Assembly (NCBI GenBank): GCA_944472155.2
Contig: OX235277.1
Coordinates: forward strand, 9,744,804-9,808,803
Source of the DNA: Trichobilharzia szidati
Taxonomy: Eukaryota; Platyhelminthes; Trematoda; Strigeidida; Schistosomatidae
Direction of reading: 5' to 3'
Length of the DNA stretch: 64,000 nucleotides
The position numbers were made by a program, and so were the translations under genes. This document shows, piece by piece, positions 1-9,270 of the stretch; the stretch's first letter is position 1, and the number at the start of each line of letters is the position of its first letter. Under the pieces are notes generated by a model, which ran no database searches, was not told the origin of the DNA, and was given only the letters and a program-made list of their open reading frames with translations.

Positions 1-445
1 CTGGATGACAGTGTTGTCGAGCACTTTTTACAAGCGGATGCAAGGTACAGACAATGTACTCAGCTCCACAAGAGCAAGTCAACCGGTATATATTCATGTC
101 AAAGTGGACCAATGTTTTGCTAGTGGGATCTAGGGTTTCAAGATTTGAGCTTTGACATATCAGCAAAGGGTGGAATTACTAGTCTAACTCGCCCACAAGC
201 CCAATCTTCCCATTTTACTGGGCTTACTACTGGCTGGTTGGCTGGCTGGCTAAGCGAGGCTTACGAGACTACAGCAGCAGAGAATCGGACCCTAGGCCAC
301 GTGAGTAGCACGGTTGGTGAGCATTCCTACAGCCAGCGAATCACCAACGACGCATCAAATTTTCTTATTACTGTGCATCAAACAAATATATACATAGAAT
401 GAATGAGATTTTCCATAACGACAACAATAAATCCGGTTAACTCAC
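1..445. other. Intron sequence, no feature seen
   Basis: This stretch lies downstream of the 33-bp exon of the minus-strand PH gene and is presumably its next intron. The 85-codon open frame at 145-402 has no recognisable motif and no good splice sites, so I treat it as chance. Confidence 0.4.
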
Positions 446-478
446 CAGGATTACCCCCATAAGCTGCTGCATCAGGCA
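446..478 (-). CDS. PH-domain protein, exon 6 (33-bp micro-exon)
   Basis: This 33-bp exon is flanked by a textbook acceptor (TATTCTTATTTTTCAG) and donor (CCTG then GTGAGT). In the frame set by the preceding exon it reads Met (split codon), then PDAAAYGGNP plus one base, continuing the Ala/Gly/Pro-rich tail. The exon is symmetric in phase (1-1) and a multiple of three, so skipping it would keep the frame, as in schistosome micro-exons. The gene continues beyond position 1. Its weakness is its size: it rests on splice sites, frame agreement and composition. Confidence 0.55.
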
Positions 479-582
479 CTGAAAAATAAGAATACAAGTG
501 CATGAATTAGTTGATAATTCAACTGAAAAATGAACTTGAATGTCAATAAATAAGAGTTGACGAGTGAATCAAGAATGGGTCA

Positions 583-1140
583 TTATGAGATGATAATGTG
601 TGCTCTTGGAAGTGAGCGGGCAGTTGTTACTTCCCGGCTGCCCACACCATGGAAGTTGATTGGTTTTTCGGGTACCTGAAACAGAAATAGAGTTAGTGTT
701 GCAAGACCGCAGAGCGGAGGGGATAACTGCTTGAGGCCGCTAACACACGGCCTGTATGAACTGGCTTTTAGGTTTGGTTCCGTATTAGTAACTTGCCGCC
801 GGTTACGGACCACCATAGGGTAAGTCGCGATGTACAATTGTTGGGGTCGACCTTATCTAACCCCTCTCTCCCACCAGAGTGGAGAAACAGCATAGCTGGC
901 ATGCTGTTACATCCCTGTTCCCCAGCAGTACGACTTCACCCACAGACCCCCAGCATAGTGTAAAATGAATTCCTACACTATACCGGTAACTGCTTTTAGG
1001 CTAATTGCTATTCTAACAACCTTCCTAGCATAGTTAGACATGCAGGAACAATAGTTCCAGCCAGTGTAGCTTGTTGGGTCACTGCGATATGCAAGCCTGA
1101 CCACCACGCCAAGGTAGCAGCTATCGGTCGGGATGAGATG
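583..1140 (-). repeat. Repeat family R1, inverted copy A
   Basis: This copy is the reverse complement of the segment at about 2755-3375, with short indels. Shared landmarks include the palindromic core around TGCAGGAACAATAGTTCCAG, the segment with CACTATGCTGGGGGTCTGT (in the other orientation), and AACCAAACCTAAAAGCCAGT. Shorter pieces occur at 4690-4865 and 23858-23930. No coding capacity or LINE motif was recognised, and no terminal structure could be fixed. It may be a non-autonomous element or the untranslated part of a larger one. Confidence 0.7.
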
Positions 1141-1499
1141 ATAATAGTAATACCGATCGCAGTCTCCCTTCAGACACCCAGCTGCTATGATTAGCTTTTG
1201 AACAAAGCAAGAAAGGATATATATATATATATCTTGGAATAGGGAAAGATTTCATCCTGTCTATTTCACGGCGTTCCTCCAGTCGCTAACAGCTGAAAAC
1301 ACGGCATAAGTTATCATAAATGCAAAATATCACATATAACATAACTCGACAAATATTTCAACTCATACAGCATACACATACGGGAAATGAGACGTATACA
1401 TAATATAATCAATGAAAAGTTAGACATGAGAAGATGGGAGTGGAAAGAAATGGTTAGGGAAAGTGAAATTACTATTTAAACAGGCCTCATGAGGCATCT

Positions 1500-2070
1500 T
1501 CCGACTGACACCATATCTCTAGTGTAGACGTGGTCAACTCGCTGGCCTATCGATCAAATGGACGTGTGTACTGTATGCAGGAGCACCAGTTCGCTCCATC
1601 CGCCTTTATGGCTATCAGACATGGTCATTGAAAGTGAAAGACATAAAAACGTTGGCCGCGTTCGAGCAGAGTTGTCTGAGTTCTATCTCCCATGTTAGCT
1701 GGTGGTATGGTACGGTGAATAACATTGAGGTTAAACGTTGAGTGTTAGATAAGAAGGGAAGGTCAATCGATGAGATTGTGAAGTTACATCGACTGCGCAA
1801 CACATGTTCCTAACCATCACCTTCCTCAACGGGAAATGTTAACTGACACAGGATTAGATTGGAAAAGAGCTACTGGTGGTGGTGGTGGTGATCAAACCAA
1901 AACTTGGAATCAGTCCATGAAATCTCTGACAGTTGGTTTGAGCCAGCCACGTACGGATGTGTAAGTTTCTTGGTTGAGGTCTTTGGAGTAGCGGAAAAAC
2001 AATGGCCGGAGACAATCGATGATATCGCTCAAAATCATCCCAAAATGGTGCAAAGACATTCACTATAATC
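1500..2070 (+). pseudogene. LINE reverse-transcriptase C-terminus remnant
   Basis: The sequence matches, on the opposite strand, the RT C-terminal fragment at 22020-22650. Both hold a segment reading roughly VKLHRLR followed by a block beginning GAAATGTTAACTGACA and a segment with CAGTCCATGAAATCTCTGAC. The protein layout (RT tail with a conserved LYG-ETW-like region, then a HRLRWLGH-like region) is that of RTE-type or related LINE polymerases. Stops and indels break all frames. A short piece of the same family lies at 4010-4160. Confidence 0.55.
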
Positions 2071-2129
2071 TCTCTCCATGTTAGTAGTCTTTTTCCTACA
2101 AATGTTTGCTTACTATAGGTCCTTTTGAA

Positions 2130-2245
2130 TTCTTTTTTTGTGCGTTTGTGTGTTACATTGAGTGTGACAACTTGAACTGCTGCACTTCTCTGGGTAAAGT
2201 TCTATGCTGAAACTCAGCCAGTCAGATGTAAACAAGCGATTACGA
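2130..2245 (-). repeat. Repeat family H copy
   Basis: This is a reverse-strand copy of a short repeat with the landmarks GTAGAACTTTGCAC, a segment like GCAGTTCAAGTTG, and AGCACACAATGCAAGAGAAG. Other copies are at 21055-21150 (+), 21775-21880 (+) and 50838-50950 (+). No function or parent element was recognised. Confidence 0.5.
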
Positions 2246-2439
2246 TAAAGTCTGGAAGATTAAGAATGAGTTCAGGTCAGTAAGTTAAAATCCAAAATGA
2301 AGTGATACAAAAAGGAGACGTTGAGTTATCAGGGTAATATGCATGATTAATCACATTTGAAGATTGTTAGGAATAATGCTCAGTAAATCTACTAAATGTT
2401 CTCTACTCAGTGCTAAACAATAAAAGCCCTTTGAATTGT

Positions 2440-2725
2440 TGATATTAAATGGTTGGAGGCGATCACCCAGAGAAAGCCTTCGACCTAGGTTTCGTACTAA
2501 TTGGCACTCGTCAGTACGGCGTATCTCAAACGTTGAAGGAAATTGTGTCCCTCCTTCTGAGATCCGAACCCGTGTCACTCAGTGCTGTAGTCAGCAACTG
2601 AGCTTCTGTAAGTGCATGAATTCCTTCAGAGTTGCAGATACGCCTTGCTGACTGGTGAGTGCCAACTAGTATATAACCTAGGTCCAAGGCTTCCTCTTGG
2701 CGGTTGTCTCCAACCATCTAATATG
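2440..2725. repeat. tRNA-like family E foldback
   Basis: Two inverted arms (about 2440-2545 and 2620-2725) share the stretch from the TTGGAGGCGATC-like outer end to the AAGGAA-like inner end. The left arm is a reverse-strand copy of a tRNA-like unit: a Pol III B-box-like GGGTTCGGATCTC and the tail GATACGCC...GAGTGCCAA...CCTAGGTC. The right arm has only the tail. Related single copies are at 3690-3890 (+), 21585-21720 (+) and, more diverged, 51130-51215 (-). Confidence 0.6.
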
Positions 2726-2754
2726 AATAATTCATAGTGCAATGCATCGTGATG

Positions 2755-3375
2755 GCGAGCCACTACGTCACATGGTGGCTACATTGCCCCGACCGATAGC
2801 TGCTACCCTGACGTAGTGATTGGGCTTGCATATCGTAATGACCCAACAAGCTATACTGGCTGGAACTGTTGTTTCTGCAGCTCCAACCATGCTAGGAAGG
2901 TTGTTAGGATAGCGATTAGACTAAAAGCAGTTATCGGCGTAGTGTAAGAATTCATTTTTCACTATGCTGGGGGTCTGTTGGCGAAGTCGTACTTCTGGGG
3001 AACAGGGATATAACAGCAGTGAGGTGTTTCCCTTCAGATGACCAGCATGCCAACCAGTTAGACAGCTATGCTGTTTCTCCACTCTGGGGGGGGGGAGAGA
3101 AGGGTTAGAAAAGGTCGACCCCAACAATTGTACATCCTGACTTACCCTACGGTGGTCTGTAAGCGGCGGCAAGTTACTAATACGGAACCAAACCTAAAAG
3201 CCAGTTCATACAGGCCATGTGTGACCGGCCTCAAGCAGTTGTCCGCTGGACTCTGCGGTCACGCAACACTAACTCTCTTCCTGTTTCAGGTACCAGAAGA
3301 ATCAATCAACTTCCACGGTGTGGGCAACCGGGAACTAACAACCACTGACACACTTCCAAAAGCACACGTAGCCTT
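2755..3375 (+). repeat. Repeat family R1, inverted copy B
   Basis: This is the mate of the copy at 583-1140 in the opposite orientation, about 1.6 kb away. A run of G residues at about 3087-3096 interrupts a segment that reads CCACTCT...GAGAGAAGGG and aligns with the other copy. The 109-codon frame at 3068-3397 lies in the repeat and has no recognised motif, so I do not call it a gene. Confidence 0.7.
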
Positions 3376-3689
3376 CCTGTCTACATTCCAAACTTGACAG
3401 ATCGAATTCAGTCTCCACCAGAGGAAGAACTAGACACATTACACTAGTTACTACACCTGGTGTCCAATCAAAACACTCTTTCTGTTTAATTAATTTTTAA
3501 AAGCACATTATATATTTTCATTTATAAGAACTTATACAACGTTACACTGTAGGCAGTTGAACAAAACTCGTAAAATAAAAATTGAGCTCACTTTCGTCCT
3601 GCAAATAGATCCGTTCTTACTTTGTTCAGACAGTCTTTGATTGGACACCAGTTAGTAAACAATATCCAATACAGTCCTACAGAGGAGGT

Positions 3690-3890
3690 CAATCCCGAGT
3701 CCAAATAGCTCAAGTGGTAACGCATTTCTGATTGCAAGTAGCACTGGGAGATTCCTATTTGAATCTCAGGAGGGATATAAGTTCTTTCAAGGTAATTGCA
3801 GATACGCCTTGCTGCCAACAAGCAAAGAACCTAGGTCACGCAAGGCTTCCTCCTGCTAATTGCCTTCAACCATCGAATAATCGACGGTCC
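3690..3890 (+). repeat. tRNA-like SINE, family E
   Basis: The unit has an A-box-like start (AGCTCAAGTGGTAACGC), a weak B box (CTATTTGAATCTC) and the family tail (GCAGATACGCCTTGCTG, then CCTAGGTC and AAGGCTTCCTCCTG). No TSD was established. Confidence 0.55.
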
Positions 3891-4149
3891 GAACAATTTG
3901 TCTATGTTGTACAAGAGATAACTAACGCAACTTGATAATCCAATAATAGTGTAATATCTAAACAAATGACTCTTAAGTAAAGACGAATAGTTTCCACACG
4001 AGGTTTTAAAGCTGCATCGATTGAGGTGACTAAGAATCGTGACATTTACACAAATCCACCGCCTTTCTCATCCAAAAATGTTAGCTGACATACGATTAGG
4101 TCGAAAAAGAGATTACAGATGGGGCAAAATCAAAACATGGCAAGAATCA

Positions 4150-4620
4150 TTGAAAGCCAGGAGGGAGTACTGCAGAGTTGTTTCACCCTTCAGTTTGAGA
4201 CACATCGGCGGTTAGCACCCAGCACAGGGGTTTACACTCGGGACCTTTCGGTTACAAGCCAAGCTCGTCGACCATTCAGATTCGACTCAATGACTAACCA
4301 GTGAATTTTAACTTCTATCAATGTCATTACTGGTGAGTATTCGTCCCGCTGGTCACGACTACTCACCAGAGCTTTAGGTAAATTCGTTCTGTAGCCAGTC
4401 CCTAAGGAGCATTAGGTTAATTCCTATGAGTTTGTTTGTAGAGCTATTGAGTCGGGTCCTAGTAGCTGAGAATGATCTACGATCTCACCTTGTAACCGGA
4501 AGGTCCTGAGTTCCAACCCCATTTGGTGGGTGCGTACTGATGAGGAGTCCCAAACAGTTGTCCAGTACTCCCCGTTAGTTTTCCAATAGTTCTCTAACTG
4601 GTGTTAACTCACAATTAAAC
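4150..4620. mobile_element. Palindromic tRNA/hammerhead element (family B), copy 1
   Basis: A minus-strand arm (about 4160-4310) and a plus-strand arm (about 4440-4620) face away from a shared middle. Each has a tRNA-like head (CCTTGTAACCGGAAGGTCCTG in the plus arm) followed by the GTACTG...CAGTAC hammerhead region. The plus-arm ribozyme (4534-4568) reads ATGAGGA in place of the core CUGANGA, and a deletion has removed GAAA. The minus arm is degenerate. This copy is therefore inactive. Confidence 0.65.
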
Positions 4621-4689
4621 TTAAAATCCCTACTTGCCAGACGTACAACTTTGCCCCCAGAATCAACCCTCTCCCACACAGTGTAAACA

Positions 4690-4865
4690 AGTAATACTAT
4701 GATGGTGTAACTGCTTTTAGTTTGACTACTATCCAAAACAACTTTCTAGCATGGTAGAACCTGCAGGAACAATAGTTCCAGTCAGTCCGTGTAGTTCATC
4801 GGGTCATTGCGATATGCAAACCCGACCACCAACCGAATCAGGGTAGCAACTGTCGGTCGGATTTC
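4690..4865 (-). repeat. Repeat family R1 fragment
   Basis: This fragment aligns with the 980-1140 part of R1, same orientation as 583-1140: TGCAGGAACAATAGTTCCAG, then a GGGTCATTGCGATATGCAA-like block, then GGTAGCAACTGTCGGTCGG. It lies next to exon 5 of the PH gene. Confidence 0.6.
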
Positions 4866-4959
4866 TATTAGCACTTCACTACCACCATAAACAGCACTGT
4901 AAATTATCAAGACTTAAAAAAAAATGAGTAGTCGAAAAGTGAAAAAGCGTTGTGCTTAC

Positions 4960-5050
4960 TTCCGAAACCTATTACTCCTGGAGCTGGAGCTGGTACAGGC
5001 GGTTGATAGGATGGAGGTGGTTGTTGAGCTGGAGCACCACCTTGTTGAAA
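4960..5050 (-). CDS. PH-domain protein, exon 5 (Pro/Gln-rich tail)
   Basis: This 91-bp exon has an acceptor with a good pyrimidine tract (ATTTTTTCTTATATAATTTAG) and donor GGAA then GTAAGC. It encodes FQQGGAPAQQPPPSYQPP followed by VPAPAPGVIGFG, a low-complexity Pro, Gln and Ala segment. PPPSY resembles a PPxY-like or late-domain-like motif that WW or ESCRT-type partners often bind; that role is only suggested. A PH domain followed by a Pro/Tyr/Gly-rich tail is the layout of evectin (PLEKHB) proteins, which also end in a membrane anchor. The window stops before such an anchor could be seen, so evectin is a weak hypothesis. One leftover base joins the next exon to make Met. Confidence 0.68.
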
Positions 5051-5199
5051 CTAAATTATATAAGAAAAAATCATTTTACAAAGAAACACGAGATTACTAG
5101 GAAGAGAATAAAAACACAAAGTATAGCACGTTAAGATATCTCTGAAGTCCATTTTTACATACATTATTGGTCGAGAGAAATCAACTTTGTTAAACATCC

Positions 5200-6600
5200 T
5201 GTCTCGTTGTCAATTACTTCCCAAGCTGACTTTTCCAAACTAGACAGCTTTCTGTTCAACATTAGCCAGCAGTCTAAGCTTAATGGTCATTACGTTAAAT
5301 CCTTAAAAATGTCAGACAGTTAATTTGACCTTTAGGAGCATAAACGCGATCTCAATGAACTCATTAGTTCAAACAATTTTTGCAGCTTCCAAGGCACTGA
5401 TACAGAGAACAAGTCAAGCATAAAATACCCTGGAATAGTTCTATCATCTGACCTTTCTTGGTCTCCCTATATCTTGTGCATTTCTAAGATGTTCCGTCTT
5501 ACCTACTCCACATTAAGAAGTTAAGACGATGAAGAATCACTCACCCTCTCCCTACTTTTACAATTTGCTAACTCTTGCATCTTACCTATTGCTCCCATAT
5601 AGTCTTTCCTGGGCTACTCAAAAGGACTATGTCATATTTCGAAGGGTATTAAAGGTTGTTAATAGGGTAAGTTGTGTGACACTTTGTCAGCTTGGATCAA
5701 AGTTAAACTGTCATAGCAAAAACCACGATGACCTTAAACAACCGACTAGAACTTAGATGCAAAAAAGTTGTATAATCGTTGGAAAGTACACTGGAAAATA
5801 TTGGAAACTTGATATTACACTATATAGTTGTAGTTTGTGTGTTGTAACAAATGTCTCTCAGTTACTACACAGATGATCTATAGAGAAAGCGGAACATACG
5901 CGATATATGCATTCATCCAGGTGACAGCAGGTTATGGTACTTTGAGATCTATTGATATTTCTGACACTATGATTCAACCTACTCTTACTCTAACCATGGT
6001 CCTAACTCCTAACCTTAACCTTAACCCTAGACCTTAATCTAAAAGGCCATAACCCTATAGGGTTATACCTATACATTATAGATTTGTAGCAAAAGTACAA
6101 CGGCAGGCATGATTTGATCTAGAATGACATTTCATAACGTTCCCTGTGTCACATCGGTAAATGAAGGTCAACTTTCGAAAGACCTTGACCTTGGCTATGA
6201 TACTTTAACCTCGCCCATGTTTGGAATGTTTCTTTTAGTGTATATTTCAACGATTATGCGACTTCTTTGCATCTGGATTCTGATTGGTTGTCCAAGGTCA
6301 CTGTGGTATTGGCTATGATAGTTTAACTTTGTGCTGTTGGTTACTATTATAGTCGATAGACACCTAAACTCATATGAGAAATGGTCTAAATCCATACTGT
6401 CTGACTCTCAAGCCACCCTCTCTATTCACAACTCTCCTTTTGCATCTCATCAGGTAGGACGAGAAGTCGTTATAAAAGATTATATGCTCGCTCGAACAAC
6501 TAAGTACAAAAATTCAGCGATACCTACCCTATTTAGCCCGTCTGAGCACTATGTGATAGAGATAGCGTTAAGCGTGAAACATAACAACTTACCATGCGAT
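5200..6600 (+). pseudogene. LINE (family L1) RT C-terminus, interrupted by a TIR element
   Basis: Segments 5200-5697 and 6341-6600 align, in order, with the RT C-terminal half of the LINE at 6915-8408. Examples are ATGTTCCGTCTTACCTAC against ATATTCCGTCTTGCCTTC, and the AGACACCTAAACTCATATG region. Between them lies a 640-bp element with inverted ends. Both LINE parts carry stops and frameshifts, so this is a dead copy. Confidence 0.65.
5698..6340. mobile_element. TIR (MITE-like) element with telomere-like repeats
   Basis: The ends are inverted repeats of about 85 bp: left about 5700-5790, right about 6245-6335. The tips are CAAAGTTAAACTGTCATAGC and its near complement GCTATGATAGTTTAACTTTG. 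The interior holds degenerate CCTAACCTTAACCTTAACCC repeats at about 5990-6035. A second, partly truncated copy in reverse orientation lies at 25870-26440. No transposase was seen. The element splits an L1 LINE copy. The exact boundary and TSD could not be fixed. Confidence 0.6.
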
Positions 6601-6686
6601 TAGCAAAATAAATAACTCTTTGGTCTTCTCCTATTTATTATTTATGGTGACACTATTTCAAATATCGTATAATTTTGTATTATTAA

Positions 6687-6890
6687 TGCGTCGGTGGCAC
6701 AATGGTTAGGACTCTCGCCGACCATGCACATGGTCCGGGGTTCGATCCCCTGCCGGCGCACACCCGATATCTATGGTCGACCTGTAAATTTGGGCTACCG
6801 ATATCCATGCTGAAAATTCCATACTTGTACTGAAAATACGGTGTGGAATCAAGCTGTAATCAAAATAAATAAAAATAAATAAAATAATAT
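6687..6890 (+). mobile_element. tRNA-headed SINE, family D, copy 1
   Basis: The head is tRNA-like with A-box-like TGGCACAATGG and B-box-like GGGGTTCGATCCC; its outer ends (TGCGTCGG and CCGGCGCA) can pair as an acceptor stem. The body runs ACCCGATATCTATGGTCG and ends in ATGCTGAAAATTCCAT...GTGTGGAATCAAGC with an A-rich tail. Copies with the same layout lie at 19651-19823 (-), 30065-30266 (-), 33828-34000 (+) and 44761-44948 (+). It is not a functional tRNA because no anticodon arm with a proper fold is preserved. Confidence 0.8.
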
Positions 6891-6914
6891 AATTATTGTT
6901 CTTATCATTTTACA

Positions 6915-8408
6915 TTTACACATCATGTTGCTGAAAACTTTCATGACTTTAATACTCTCGATGTTCTAAAATGTCTTAAAACACTCAAGCCCTCACGTAG
7001 CCTAGGTCCTGATGGTATACCTGCCTATGTTCTAAAACAATGTGCAGATGTGTTGTGTTCTCCACTAACCAACATCCTAAATGCCTCTTTCTCCAAAAAT
7101 ATCGTACCTGATGCATGGAAAGACATCAAAATTGTCCCTGTCCCTAAACCTGGAAATGGCAAGAACGTAAAGTTCAGACCCATTGCCATCACTTCCCCGT
7201 TCTTAAAGCTTATGGAAAAACTAATACTTCTTAAACTCGAACCCTCCCTTAAAAACTTCGAAGACCCAAAACAATTTGCCTATAGACAGGGTAGGAGTAC
7301 ATTAGACGCTGCAGCTGTCTTACACAACAACATCGTCTCATCATTAGATAAAGGTGCTAAATACGTCCGCTGCACGTTTCTTGACTTCACTTCTGCTTTC
7401 GACTCTGTTCCTAGATGTCTCCTTCTAAATAAGCTCTCTTTGACGAAAACTGAGTCCTGGGTCACTAACTGGTTGCATTCCTACTTCTCTAACAGAAAGC
7501 AGTACACCGTATACAAAGGTAAATCATCCTCTGCTGCACTCACTGAAGCCGGAGTCCCCCAAGGCGCTGTACTCTCCCCACTTCTCTTTTCCTTCTTTCT
7601 ACATGACTTACCATCTTCAAATGACATTAATTTTGTCAAATACGCTGATGATCTGTCTGTATCTTTGCCTATCAAATGTCAAAGCGACTGCTCTAAACTT
7701 AATGGCTTTCTGTCAGAAATCAACCAGTGGTCCAAGGAAAATGGTCTTACTCTAAACCCTTCCAAATGCCAAACAGTCAATTTCACCTTTAGGCATAAAT
7801 CCGACCTAAACAAACTGTTTGGCTCTCACGAGGTATGCAAAATAGACGGCACTGAAATAGAAACTAAATCGGAAATTAAATACCTAGGTGTCATTCTATC
7901 TGCTGATCTCTCCTGGTCGTCTCATATCTTAGCAATTTCTAAGAAAATATTCCGTCTTGCCTTCTACATTAAGAAGTTAAAACATTCTGGTATTATCCAA
8001 CCCCTACTCCTACAATTCGTTAATTCTCGCATCCTGCCTATTATTCTCTATTGTTCCCCCTTAGTTTTTCCTGGGCTACTGAAGAAAGACTATAACATAT
8101 TACGCAGGATGTTAAATGTTGTCAGCAGAGTAAGCAACGTGCCACTTAACCAGCTTGTTAATATTTTGGTTGACAGGCACATGGACTCATGTGAAAAATG
8201 GGCCAAGTCCATTTTATCTAACTCACACCACCCTCTTCACTCACAACTCTCCCCTTGCATCTCATCAGGTAAAACCAGAAGCCAATATAGAAAACTATAT
8301 GCTCGCACCAGCAAGTACAAAAACTCAACCATACCCTACTTAGCTCGCGTTCTGTGTGATAAAGAAAGCATTAGGCGTGACACCTATAATTCATTAAATA
8401 GTCATTAG
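6915..8408 (+). CDS. LINE reverse transcriptase (family L1, 5'-truncated)
   Basis: An open frame runs from about 6915 (HHVAENFHDFN) through the first ATG at 7050 to the stop at 8408, about 497 codons. Motifs in order: SLGPDGIPAYVL (RT fingers), FRPIAITSP, FTSAFDSVP (first catalytic Asp), GVPQGAVLSPLL, and an intact catalytic box in FVKYADDLSV. The thumb (YLGVILSADLSW) and a C-terminal region follow. The layout fits the CR1/Jockey group of LINEs; the exact clade cannot be fixed without a tree. The 5' part, including the endonuclease, is missing and the 5' junction abuts a SINE, as expected for target-primed insertion. The frame is unbroken, so this copy is fairly young, but it cannot be autonomous. 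Confidence 0.85.
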   Translation, partial: FTHHVAENFHDFNTLDVLKCLKTLKPSRSLGPDGIPAYVLKQCADVLCSPLTNILNASFSKNIVPDAWKDIKIVPVPKPGNGKNVKFRPIAITSPFLKLMEKLILLKLEPSLKNFEDPKQFAYRQGRSTLDAAAVLHNNIVSSLDKGAKYVRCTFLDFTSAFDSVPRCLLLNKLSLTKTESWVTNWLHSYFSNRKQYTVYKGKSSSAALTEAGVPQGAVLSPLLFSFFLHDLPSSNDINFVKYADDLSVSLPIKCQSDCSKLNGFLSEINQWSKENGLTLNPSKCQTVNFTFRHKSDLNKLFGSHEVCKIDGTEIETKSEIKYLGVILSADLSWSSHILAISKKIFRLAFYIKKLKHSGIIQPLLLQFVNSRILPIILYCSPLVFPGLLKKDYNILRRMLNVVSRVSNVPLNQLVNILVDRHMDSCEKWAKSILSNSHHPLHSQLSPCISSGKTRSQYRKLYARTSKYKNSTIPYLARVLCDKESIRRDTYNSLNSH

Positions 8409-8777
8409 TACAACTGGATCTCATCTTTCCAACCCACTTCATCAATAGGTTCAACATTTCCTTTCTTTCTGTTCCTTTTCTCTCTCTTCTCTTTCCGTTA
8501 TGTGCTGCTTTGTCTCTTTCTTTCGCTTACGCCAGTTAATAAGACAGCTCCCACTTTTCTAACACCTTCAAACACTGTTTCAGCTTTACCTTTGCTACTG
8601 AACATGCCAATGTATTGTTGTAATAATGAACTGTGGTTTCCTCAATCTATGTAGAATTCTATTTATTGACAATGTACTAACTGGATGCAATACTGTAGTA
8701 AAAATGCTGAGAATTCCATTCTGTATCACAAGTACTGTTTTGGAATAAAGCAAATTATTATTATTATTATTATTATT
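8409..8777 (+). mobile_element. L1 LINE 3' untranslated region and TTA-repeat tail
   Basis: The region after the RT stop ends in ATGCTGAGAATTCCAT, then AAGTACTGTTTTGGAATAAAG and a (TTA)n tail. The same 3' end occurs at 18780-19155. The tail motif is echoed at the 3' end of the family D SINEs. Confidence 0.7.
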
Positions 8778-8779
8778 TT

Positions 8780-8970
8780 GACCCTACACTGTTTCTGTTA
8801 ATGCGAAAAGTCGCTGTTATCAATAATTTTGGTTAAGTGTACCCTGTAATGTACCTTTTCCTGTTGTTGTTCAGTAAATTAGATTGGTTATTGTACCAAA
8901 TGCTGAGAATTCCACACTATGTACTTACCATAAGTACTGTTTTGGAATAAATTAAATTATTTTTCTATAG
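8780..8970 (+). mobile_element. Second LINE 3' end, related to L1
   Basis: This short block ends ATGCTGAGAATTCCAC followed by AAGTACTGTTTTGGAATAAA, parallel to but diverged from the L1 tail just upstream. It looks like an extremely 5'-truncated copy of a related LINE. Confidence 0.5.
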
Positions 8971-8993
8971 TTTGGTTTGTAAGGGTTAGTTAT

Positions 8994-9270
8994 GTTTTTA
9001 CGAGTTGATCACGGATTGATATCAGTTAGAGAACCATTGAAAACAAGCAGGGAGAACTGAACAGCTGTTTCATCCTAGTTTGGGAATCATCGGCAGTACG
9101 CACTTGAATCGGGTCCCACTGGTTGAATGGTATTCGAGCTTGCCTTGTAACCGGAAGGTCCTGGGTTCGAATCCCAGTGGGTGCGTACTGCCGATGATTC
9201 CCAAACTAGTTTGATGAAACAGCTGCCCAGTACTCCCTGCCTGTTTTTAATGGTTCTCTAATTGATATCA
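8994..9270. mobile_element. Palindromic tRNA/hammerhead element (family B), copy 2, left part
   Basis: The element starts with an inverted end (TTACGAGTTGATCACGGATT). It has a minus arm with a hammerhead region at 9054-9099, then a plus arm with the tRNA-like head GGTTGAATGGT...GGTTCGAATCC and a hammerhead region at 9185-9233. The two ribozyme cores share the same unusual CCGATGA (U4 to C), which suggests that the arms arose by copying one another. GAAA is kept in both. The right end is cut off at 9270 by the RTE insertion and resumes at 12501-12533. Confidence 0.75.

Noticed and set aside
1207..1226. AT dinucleotide run as a regulatory or origin element
   Set aside because: It is a simple microsatellite, like the one near 47800, with no supporting context.
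3068..3397. 109-codon open frame as a gene
   Set aside because: It lies within repeat R1, the mirrored copy at 583-1140 does not keep a matching frame, and no motif is present.
5985..6040. Interstitial telomere scar from chromosome fusion or break repair
   Set aside because: The same degenerate repeats sit at the same place in a second copy of the element at 26 kb, so they belong to the TIR element.
6687..6765. A tRNA gene at the head of the family D SINE (and at similar heads elsewhere)
   Set aside because: A and B boxes are present but the cloverleaf is not preserved, the sequence recurs as the head of a longer repeat, and it is followed by a SINE body and A-rich tail.
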